A stretch of DNA of 64,000 bases from Capitella teleta (taxonomy: Eukaryota; Annelida; Polychaeta; Capitellidae), in assembly GCA_000328365.1 (NCBI GenBank), contig KB297234.1, forward strand, positions 415,616-479,615, given 5' to 3'. Under the pieces are notes generated by a model. It ran no database searches and was not told the DNA's origin. It saw nothing but the letters and a program-made list of their open reading frames with translations. Positions 12,313 to 21,511 of the stretch are shown here, piece by piece (position 1 is the stretch's first letter; each line of letters opens with the position of its first letter). Position numbers and translations under genes: made by a program.

Positions 12313-12345
12313 AAAAAAAAACGAAAAAAAAAAAAAAAAAAAAAA
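12310..12345 (+). repeat. Poly-A tract
   Basis: About 31 A in 35 bases directly after a stop codon. It suggests a retroposed 3' end on the plus strand. Confidence 0.7.
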
Positions 12346-12455
12346 CCAAACTTATCACCGGACAACATTGTATTGTTCAATAACAAACACTCAGAAAACT
12401 GATAACAATAAAATCACAAATAATACAAATATAAATACGTCAAACATAAACGCAA

Positions 12456-13720
12456 TCAACTGAGTGTTTTGAGCAGATCCCAGAATATCGCATCAACGAC
12501 TGAATTCTCAAGGAGCACAGACTGTACGTTTAAGTTCGCCAACAAAGCTGCCAAATGTTCCCGCTGTAAACGGGCTCCTTTGAATACTGAATTCAAATCC
12601 TTCTCGCTGTCTGTCGTGTCATCTTTCAGCTCCACGTGATCTATCAGACCTTTGCAGATTTGCATTTTGTATCTGACAGTCATGTCAGCAAGGTCAAGCC
12701 GCCTCTCGATCGAAAACTTTGGTGTCTTTCCATAAATCCACTGCCATTGTTTGATTTCTGTATACATTTTGTGTATCCCAGGATGCATCGGTTCACTGGT
12801 GGGGTCTACATATTGAGGCTTGCCCTGAAATCATCCAAATCAATTTGTGTGGAACTAGAAATGTAATCAAATATTTGCCACACATGATGAAGCAGTAGTA
12901 GTACCTGAGCTCCACAGTACTGCCAATACTGAGCTGAAATGGCTTGCACAAGTGACTCATAGTTGATTGCAGGTTCAACCACCTGTAAATTCTTAACAGG
13001 ACTACGCACGCTCTCGGTTGCTTTGCTTCTTAAGCCGAGCTACAAAAAAAAAGAGGAATCATGGGACGAATTCTACAGCGGGGGATGCTTACCACTGACG
13101 ATTGCAAGAGTTTGTTCAAAGGATTCATGTCCGTGTTGAAGAGGAGGGTGCAGTGATGGTACGCAACTTTACTTCCTAACTTAGCAGCAGTTCCAGAAAT
13201 CTGTAAGAGATGAATATTTAAATGATGTCATTAAAATAACAAGACTTGCTTTGTATTCCTTGTTTAACAGAAGATCGTCACGGGGTGAGACTGTGACATC
13301 AAGGCCCCAGGTCGATGCTAGAGCGTCAGCTATTAACTCTAGATTCATCAAACGATTGTATTTGCGTTTGTTGGTGAAGAAAGAGCAGTTGAGATTCCCC
13401 AAATCATGATACACAGATCCTCCGCCACTCTTCCTTCTCGCTACTTCCACCTTCTGCTCCTCGCATCTTCTCACATCGCATTCTGCCCACGGATTTTGAT
13501 GGCGACCAATCACAACACAGGGTTCATTTCGCCATAGTAACAAGAGCGTCTGATTGTCACTAAAATCGTGGTGAGCATGAATCCAGTCTTCCAATGCCAA
13601 ATTGTGGTAAATATTTCGACATGTTGAAATGTATACGTCATGCTGAGCTGCTGATGTCACAAACGTTCGCTCGACAGGAAATCTCCTTAGCTGGATCCAG
13701 CAGGATTTTAAAATGTTCAT
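12456..13720 (-). CDS. LIPT1: Lipoyltransferase 1, mitochondrial
   Basis: Four exons on the minus strand: 13720-13250, 13200-13093, 13039-12905 and 12824-12456, giving about 360 residues (human LIPT1 has 373). LIPT1 transfers lipoyl groups to the E2 subunits of the mitochondrial 2-oxoacid dehydrogenases. Clear motifs are [12 protein letters not shown], the [20 protein letters not shown] loop, FDLLL-like [10 protein letters not shown], then [21 protein letters not shown] across the first junction, and [14 protein letters not shown] in the last exon. The chosen Met starts [15 protein letters not shown], a basic amphipathic run that suits a mitochondrial presequence. Intron 1 (49 bp) begins with GC in the string AAAGCAAGT and ends TTACAG; the frame and the conserved K-ISGT junction require this GC-AG intron. 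Introns 2 and 3 are 53 and 80 bp. The gene converges on the CHID1-like gene. Confidence 0.96.
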
Positions 13721-13952
13721 GATGTACGTCTCTGTAGAAATAAAAGTTAAATTCAGTCTCCACCACATCAACATCCATAAGGGCCATATCTTCATCCGCT
13801 TAGTATACAATGCGTACTGTCATCAGATTCAGTCAGGCAGTCATAGAATGTTGAATGTATAAACCCTTTCATGAAAGTATAATAATTCATTACAGTTCTC
13901 ACTTCTTCATTTGCACTCCACCTACACTGGCCACCAATGTATAACAGTGTTG

Positions 13953-13998
13953 GCGAGATTACTGGTGTCAATGAAACCATTGACACCAATAATCTCGC
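13953..13998. repeat. Short perfect-type inverted repeat (hairpin)
   Basis: Arms 13953-13973 and 13978-13998 are 21 bases each with one mismatch and a 4-base loop (AAAC). The arm reads GCGAGATTACTGGTGTCAAT plus G. It lies about 230 bp upstream of the LIPT1 start. Confidence 0.85.
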
Positions 13999-14170
13999 AT
14001 GGACTAATGACTAATTAATTGCCCAAAAATACAATCAGTTCCAAAACAACTAGCAACAGGTACGATGTAACCATTTTCTCGGACCGCAGAAAATTTTCAG
14101 CCCGCAGTGAACTGTACTAAAATCACGATCGCTAAATCTTGAAATAAAATCCTCAAAACCGAAATGCAGC

Positions 14171-14514
14171 GGTGTGAGTGTGAGTGATTGTGAGTGATTG
14201 GGGTTTTACGGCTCCACCCAACCCGTTCGGGTGATACGGGCGCCAGAACAGAAGGCCCGGGACCGGGGTTTCACCCTACTCTTATCGATAAATCCCAAGG
14301 GTTCTTTATCCTGCATACCACCATAGACAGTAGTACACAGCGCCCGGCCTTGTTTCGCAGTTGGGCAGCACTGCAGAGTCACCGAAGAATTACAATTGTA
14401 ATTCACAATCATAACGCCCGTGGCCTGATCGGGTCTCGAACCCGGGACCTCGACCCCCACGGTCGGCATAGGATTGTAGTCAGCGGTTTAACCCACTGCG
14501 CTATCCGGTGCCCC
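14171..14514 (-). repeat. tRNA-derived SINE, near-complete copy
   Basis: On the minus strand the element starts at 14514 with GGGGCACCGGATAGCGCAGT. It carries a pol III A-box TAGCGCAGTGGG (14503-14492) and a B-box GGTTCGAGACC (14442-14432) about 50 bases apart, as in a tRNA-derived promoter. The body includes the segment shared with the split copy at 5.9-6.7 kb and ends near a GTGA-rich tail at 14171-14200. Pol III transcription and LINE-driven retroposition are the usual biology of such elements. The source tRNA was not identified. Confidence 0.82.
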
Positions 14515-14519
14515 TCGGA

Positions 14520-17500
14520 ATGCAGCGGCAACAGTGTAGAGCTTAGGATACATTCTAAATTAAACAGAATGGCTTTAGAGTGAAGCATCCTGTCTGTAAT
14601 TGTCTCTCGAACAATAAAAGCTATTCTGAGCGTCAAATCAAGCATGAAATATGCTAGTAACAGTAGAGTCAAAAGACACATTGCATAAATAAGCTGACTT
14701 GACGGAAATTAGCAGACGACACATACAAAGCCCTCTGGTGTATATCTTCAGAATCGTTTTATATACCTCACAACATGTTACCAACGTGTTACCTATCTAA
14801 TAACTATAGAATTTATAACCAGTATTTCGAACTATAAAGTTATATGAATACTGTTACATGCATGGAATAATTTATAGAATCATACTGCTGGACTGATCTC
14901 TATCGAACGAATGCTTTGATTAATTTCAAATGCATTTCTCAGCTGGACTATATTATTGATCAATCACTGAGTGGCTTGATAAGGTGAAGGTCGAATGCTG
15001 CCATCGTCCCTGTTGCTAGTCGTTTTGGAAATGAAAGCATTTTTGATTAATTAATTAGTATTTAGTCCTTCCCGTGCAAAATCTTTGGCGTCTATAGGTT
15101 CATTTAATCATAATCTTACCAGATCTCAAGCCCCAGCTATCTCCCGTGAGGGGAATGTTCAATGTACTTATGTAGCTTCCAGGGCTTTGTTATTGTTAAT
15201 TTGAGAAATCAGTGACTTCCCTTGATACTATTATATACTGTCTAGAAGGCTGCATAGGCATTTCATGTAACCAGAGCCCGCTGGTAAGACTCCCTGTGAT
15301 TGACACCATCATGATCATTGTGAAGTTGATTTGATAAGGCAGCCTATTATCGCTCACGTCGAAGTTTATTATCAACTAAATGGAAATAAAGAGTATGTAT
15401 ATTACTAATATTATATCCCACCATAAACCGACTTACTCTTGATCTATACTAATTATTCGACGATTCAAGCGCTACGAGGCTTCCTAATTCATTTCTTATA
15501 TTTTCAGAATTCTGACTTTCACTCAACGTCCGACTTAAATTGTCTTGGAGTCTTAAATGTGCTGAAGTCGAGTTTCCACGAAAACGTACGCGAAACCAAG
15601 CACAGGCGCAATTGCAATTACGCACATATATGTAGTGAAATTTATAACCAGTACGTACGTATAATAATGGTTATAGTATATCAAATTTATTTCGCATATG
15701 CATCTAATATAACATAGAAAGACACTTAGAATATAAAATATAAATACAACGTATTCATTTCAAAAAATAATAAAGTGACTAAAGTCTCAAACATTTTAAA
15801 TCTATTACTCGGTGTGATTGAGCACGTTATCGGCATATTTCCTGTGTGCTTCAAACAGGGCGCGCCTCGATTGCAAAAAACTTCCTTGTCACTTATATTA
15901 TGTACTGATTCTGTTGTATACACCTTCTGTAATTGCATATGCCTGATAAGGGGCCATGATTATTATTTCGTACGAAACTACGGATGGCTCCATTGACAGT
16001 ATCGTTATCATAGATAATAAGTCGATGTCTCTTCTCTCTATTGATTCCACTATTTCTGCAACATTTTGTTCTATCAGGGAAGCCACGCTGGAGACGAATT
16101 ATGAACAAAATTTCTGCTTTCATATCGATTTTCCGGTATCGGTTTCGATTTTGACAATCAACTTTGCCGATATCCATGACAGTATTTCCACAACGAATGC
16201 CCGCCCTAAATGCAGACCAAATCTTTCTCAGCTTTCTGTGACCGCGCTTTCTATGCTGGATCAGGAGCTGACTGATCATCTTTTACATAAGTGTTATCAA
16301 GAAGGTCGATAAATAATTCTGACCTTGTTGTGTATGCAGCACAAAGTTTATTATTATAAACTTATATTGATAGAAATTCAAATTAATTTTTACAAGCTTC
16401 CTGAGAATGTGAAACAATTATCTGGCGCGAACGAACGCTTCCGCAATTAAGCATCATCCGGCGTACACTATCTTCTGAGATAGTGCTGAGCTCGATAGCT
16501 GATGTGATGTCACGATGACCTTTCGCACATGTGCAGATCCGCGCGTATAGTTGACATACTTTCAGTGGTGACATAAAATAGTGTGACGCCCCAGTACGAA
16601 ACCCGACACATGATTATGATTTTCTTACATCGTAAAATGGCAAAAGGATGGTATGGGTTCAGCACGCCTATTGTGAGATTCTCAATTAATTAAAATTTCT
16701 AGTTCACCAACTGAAATACGCTTCCTAAAAGAAAAAAAGGAACATAAGTGGCTATAAATTTTGTCGTTTTAGTGCATATTATGTAGAAATTCTGCACCTG
16801 GAGCTGGCCGCTCCCCAGAAAGGGCTTTTAAGCCTATAAGGGCAGCTCCTTGGGAAACAACAAGCCATTCCACAATTCTATGACATTTTATTTTTTGTTT
16901 GTTGTTGTTTTCCAAAAATAAACTTCGTATCTTATCCTATCCTATCCTTCTTTTGCCTTTACAAAGCCGTCGTTTTCATAGCAACCATATTTCCGAGAAT
17001 ATCTGTTGAATTTCAATGTAATTTTCTCCTTTATAGGGTCGTGCGTGAACTCAGGTTATACAATAATATCAATAGTAATTTATAATAATAAAATAGGTTG
17101 TATTGTCATACAACGTATTTTAATAAAATTTACACCAAAATGTTTCAGCAATTATTGATCGAGATGGTTGCACTGATAGTTTAGCTTTGTCTTTAAACAA
17201 GCGACTGGTTTCGTGTAGGGGTGTCACCAATTTAGTCCAACAGAAGCTAGCAAATTTTGATCAACATTTTAATGTTTTTAAAATCCGACTAAAACTTTTT
17301 TTTCTTATTTTATTAATTCTATTTTAGTATTATTTTTAGAGCGTTAAGAACATTTTATGGACATTGACGCATTTCCAAATAAATAATTATAATTATAATT
17401 TTCAGCCAATACTCCTGCTCAGCTGAGAGCAGTTAGTGAGAATTGGCTACGCATTCTAAAGACCAATGCAGGTATAGGATACTATGCCATAACTTGTACC

Positions 17501-17899
17501 ACATTCTCAGCATTTATAAATAGATAAGGGTTGGTATGACATCCTGGTGCAACCAAATGGGATACTCATATCAACGTAAATTACACTTGGAAAAAATCTG
17601 AAAGATAAATCGGATCCATACTGGACTAATTAGAAACCAATTGATCATTTAACCAGTAGCTTTATCTGTTGCAGACTCGTATATAATTATAGGCCAGCAA
17701 TGATATTGATGTTATTGTTCACTAGATAATGTAAATTGTATGACGCATTGCAATTGTATGATACAGTACTCTCAAAATGATTCACTATCTTAATGAGAAC
17801 TTTAGTCCAAAGTACAAGTATGGGGCTTGTGAACGTGGGCACATTCATGAACTGAATAATTAACGCACAGGATTCGTTGCGAGGGTTATCATTATGGTG
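14520..17899. other. Intergenic DNA with a possible retroposon tail
   Basis: No gene I can support. Two overlapping frames on opposite strands at 15893-16312 (up to 128 codons) resemble nothing known. At 16917-16950, AATAAACTTCGTATC followed by repeated TTATCCTATCCTATCC looks like the 3' tail of a non-LTR element. Confidence 0.45.
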
Positions 17900-18039
17900 T
17901 TGTTGCCCAATCAAAGCACACGGAAGATCAATAGATAAGAAATCTTTTGGATCAACACAGGTCCGGTGATATAATCAAGGGGCATTACTGGTGTTTATTA
18001 ACACCCGCAACCTAAGATTGAAGCGGAAAAAAAGTCAAG
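17900..18039 (+). promoter_or_regulatory. Promoter region of first mucin-like gene
   Basis: The 140 bases upstream of the ATG at 18040 align with the region upstream of the second mucin-like gene (21345-21511). Shared blocks include AATCAAAGCA/GATCAAAGCA, GATCAATAGATAAGAA and TCTTTTGGATCAA, followed by a TATA-like GATATAATC (17968-17976) at the same place as CAATATAACC in the second copy. The shared GATAAG word (17934-17939) fits a GATA-factor site. Confidence 0.55.
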
Positions 18040-19440
18040 ATGGTACCAACTTTGCTTCTCTGCATTATTGTGGCATCTGGAAGTTTCGCTGCAAACGTCG
18101 ACCGGTGAGTTCCTTTCATCCAGAGTTCCTTTATTAATTTTTATTAATAAATAATACATATAATAATTATTATAGGATCCCCAAATAGATCAGGTCACAT
18201 TCAATAATAACTGCTATAAATCGTCTAAAAATTATCGCATATTCATTATTTTTCGTCTCGATCAAGAGGATTTTGCATGCTTGATCTGATTAAGATGGAT
18301 ATTAACTCACAAAAAAATCGATGTGATCCCTTAGGAATAAAGTGTAATTTTGGTTGTTAGAGAATTGCAATTCACAAAATGAACCGATAGTGGAGACAGT
18401 CTACAAAGTTCTAGGCTTAGAATATATTACTCCAAGCAAGCATTGAATAATTTGTCAATTGATGACAAAGTGATAAATATCTCACTTGATCACACAACAT
18501 AATGTCTGCTAGAATTCTCCATGGTGCAATTAGCACCAATTAGCTTAATTATCCAGTAACGCCCACAATATATTTTGGCTGCACACATTGACGCAAAAAT
18601 TCACCTATGCGTATTGTATAGCCTGATATATGTCTGATCCAACTTTCAGTACATTGCATGCTCAACATGTTTTCATTCTATATTTATTCACGGGAAAACA
18701 CATATTACTGCTTATAATTATTTGCTCATTGAATGTGGAGCAAACGATTAAGAACGTATCATGCGGTTCACAGTATCTGTATTCACTTTTTCAAGTAATG
18801 CATGTACCTTAATTTATTCTTCCAAAAGTTTACTTGATCCCATCTACGAACAACTCGTTTAATATTTATTTTTCTTTCCAGTGCTGAGAATGAGATTGCA
18901 ATTGAGCCTCCCCAGGATGGACATCCAGTTGACTGGGTTGACCAAAATGACCGGAAGTGGGCAGAGAACGTTGTGGAATCTTTGAAGCACGGAAAAGAGG
19001 CTCCATTCGCCGAATCAACAGTACCCACTGAATCGTCATCACCACCTACCCTTAGTCCAACAGTAACAGCACCAACTACAACCACAACCACAACCACAAC
19101 CACAACAACTCCCGAACCAACCACAACAACCACACCATCAACCACCGAAACAACAACCACAACAACCACAACCACAGCCACAACAACACCATCAACCACC
19201 GAAACAACAGCAACCGCATCAACTACATCCTCAACTATATCAACGATTTCAACCTCAACTTTATCCTCAACCACACCCACGACTACATCAACCACATCCT
19301 CAACCACATCATCGACTACGGCATCAACCACCGCATCAAGTACAGAAGCCACAACGATTTCGGGTGGAATCTCTCTTCGACAGAGTATTCCATCCATCTT
19401 ACTGGGTTCCTTCTCTGTAATATTTGCCTTTCTAATTTGA
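18040..19440 (+). CDS. Secreted Thr-rich mucin-like protein, copy 1
   Basis: Two exons, 18040-18104 and 18882-19440, joined in frame across a GT-AG intron of 777 bp; about 207 residues. Exon 1 encodes a signal peptide (MVPTLLLCIIVASGSFAANV). Exon 2 begins with a region conserved in the neighbouring copy (IEPPQDGHPVDWVDQ, WAENVVESLKHGKEAPF), then a run of about 90 residues almost wholly Thr with Pro, Ser, Ala and Glu built from ACAACC-type codons, and ends ISGGISLRQS followed by a hydrophobic tail (IPSILLGSFSVIFAFLI). This layout fits an O-glycosylated cell-surface protein with a C-terminal GPI signal. The conserved N-terminal region is not a domain I recognise. It is the upstream member of a tandem duplicate with 21512-24234. 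Confidence 0.82.
19076..19350 (+). repeat. Thr-codon simple repeat inside mucin-like gene
   Basis: ACAACC/ACCACA and ATCAACC words repeat in phase with the reading frame and encode the Thr-rich stalk. The opposite strand is therefore also open, but it is not a gene. Confidence 0.85.
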
Positions 19441-20146
19441 GTAATTTTTGCAAATATTTTCCCTAAATGGTGTTAACTGCTTAAAACTAAAAAGTAAAAT
19501 CCCTATATCTAAAATTTCGAGGGGTCTGATTCGATGTAGTTTCCCCATTATATATTATGTGTGGGTGCAATAATCGTCTCTTTCAGAAGCGATTCGGTTC
19601 ATTTCTATTTGGCACATTTGAACACGTCCTTGTTTTCTTGTTGCTTTCATTACAATTACATAATGGTTATTTTCCTGGAATTTCTGATGAATGTGAAAAA
19701 TCAATGAAGATGTTTCAATGATTCAAATTGACAATTAAATTTGAGTTGTGTTGGTATTTTGTATCCATGTATATACCCCAGAAATACACTGGTCTTATTA
19801 CTTGGTTTGATTTGGTCTCAGGGCTAATGATTTCAGCATAACGTAATTATTTGGCCATAAAAACGCAATCAGATTTATCGATATTACCTCGGCAGAGTGG
19901 AGGAGGAAGTTTATGACCAAAAAAACGTCAGTAGTATTAAATATGAGCTTCCTTATTTCTTCCTCTCAGTGCAAAGGTTGCTTGCGTTGTGTTTATACCT
20001 CTTTGTCAGAAATTGCCTCGCCATTGTTTTGTGGGAATTGTTTTCATTCATATAGATATAAGATAAGATAAATTTTATTCATCCAAGGAAAAAAAAGGGA
20101 TAGATATGCAAAGGCTTAGTGCTGTTGATCGGTGCTTCGAAGCCAA

Positions 20147-20179
20147 CGCAACGAAGGGCCAGAAAAGAAGAAGAAAAAG

Positions 20180-20218
<39 letters not shown>
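20147..20218 (+). repeat. Poly-A / A-rich tract
   Basis: GAAGAAGAAAAAG followed by more than 35 A. It probably marks the 3' end of a retroposed sequence that starts near 20055. Confidence 0.6.
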
Positions 20219-20326
20219 AGTAAGAATTGTCAAATCTCGGCGCATGCTACGAATGAGTGAATCTGTATTTTCGTGAGAGTCAAACAGTTTTAATGAGTAT
20301 GTGCAGACGGATGGGATTCAGCGTTC

Positions 20327-20456
20327 GGATTCAGAGCGGATGTTGAAGAAGAGATTAGCTGGTGATTGGTGTCAATGTCGAATTATGAGGAGTGATAAAA
20401 TGGGTCAATCACTTCACTCGCTTTCCTGGCCGTTCGAATACTCCTATATATCTGCG
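20327..20456 (+). repeat. Dispersed repeat, copy 1
   Basis: About 130 bp matching 27589-27733 at roughly 85-90% by eye: GGATTCAGAGCGGATGTTGA, GAAGAGATTAGCTGGTGATT, CCTGGCCGTTCGAATA and CCTATATATC occur in the same order in both. No coding sense and no terminal repeats were seen. Confidence 0.75.
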
Positions 20457-20604
20457 TTTTTATGTTTATGTGTTATTATTTCCGACCTAATCAAGTGTGT
20501 ATAACAAGTATTATAGTCGTAATTGAGAAAATTCATTGATTTGTTAAACATTAAATGGAATTGTGATTATGTTGATAAAACTTTAGCACCCTAGGGTTTA
20601 TGGT

Positions 20605-20631
20605 GGGGTGTTTATGACCTCATAACACCCC
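20605..20631. repeat. Short inverted repeat (hairpin)
   Basis: GGGGTGTTTATGA and TCATAACACCCC form a stem of 12 pairs with one bulged T and a 2-base loop. Confidence 0.7.
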
Positions 20632-21344
20632 GAGGGATTGGGGTAGGACATAAACATAATAACATTGACGTTATAATCAGTCAGCTGAGAATGAGGTAAT
20701 ATTGACTCAAACAATGACCACACATTGACACATAAATTTACAAAAATACTCAATTATTTTGTTTTATTATCTTTTTTTATTGTTAAATTGAGTGAAAACC
20801 AGTCAATTCAAACGGCTTGTGATAAGTTATTAACCCGATAACTCAAGATATTAATGTTTTATCATCCTTTTCCGACTCTAGGCGACGAAGCCGAATCGTT
20901 TGTGTTGATCCGTTACCATAGCAACCTTATTTGTTGCGGTTCTCTTTGAGAAATTCCTTGGGTGTTATGACGACATTTGCAGCTCCACTATATATAGCGA
21001 CAAATATGTGAACAAAACCGAATTGGCGGCAGAATTAAAACCACTGAATATGTGCTGTTCGTGTTTCTTTTATATTTTGTAAATGATATCAGCTAAGTAT
21101 TATTTTGCGCTGAAATGATTAATTAGGGTGCACATTTCGTTAATTTTCAAAGTTCTTGAAGTTGGGAAATTGGCCTCCATTGATAGGTAACTGATATTAT
21201 TTCCAATAAATGAGTTACGAAGAAGAGCCCCAGATATTTCAGTGCATGGATTTAAAATGTAAAATAATGCACAAGTACGTAGGCCTATAATATCCGGTAT
21301 CCGGTGTAATTCCTTTCCACGCATCCAATGCTTCTGTGCAAAGT

Positions 21345-21511
21345 TGTTGCTCGATCAAAGCAAACGGATGTTGAAGATCAATAGATAAGAACTCTTTTGG
21401 ATCAATGCAAGTCGGGCAATATAACCAGGAATTCTTCTACTGGGCGTTCCTTTAACACCTGCAACGATACGTGATTTTCCTTCGAAGCCAAAAAATCCCT
21501 AACAACTCACG
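21345..21511 (+). promoter_or_regulatory. Promoter region of second mucin-like gene
   Basis: Paralogous to 17900-18039, with conserved GATCAATAGATAAGAA, TCTTTTGGATCAA and TTTAACACC words in the same order and spacing. Such conservation outside the coding frame indicates either recent duplication or shared control. Confidence 0.5.

Larger units (their letters stand above)
19441..21344. other. Spacer between the mucin-like genes
   Basis: Holds a possible retroposon 3' end (AGATAAGATAAGATAAATTT at about 20057 and a poly-A tract at 20175-20216), one copy of the dispersed repeat at 20327-20456, and a hairpin at 20605-20631. No coding frame is supported. Confidence 0.5.

Noticed and set aside
15893-16312. 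Overlapping 118-128 codon frames on both strands
   Set aside because: Neither matches a known family, and open frames on both strands suggest chance or an old unidentified repeat.
18783-19397. 204-codon Val-rich minus-strand frame
   Set aside because: Antisense of the Thr-codon repeats of the first mucin-like gene.
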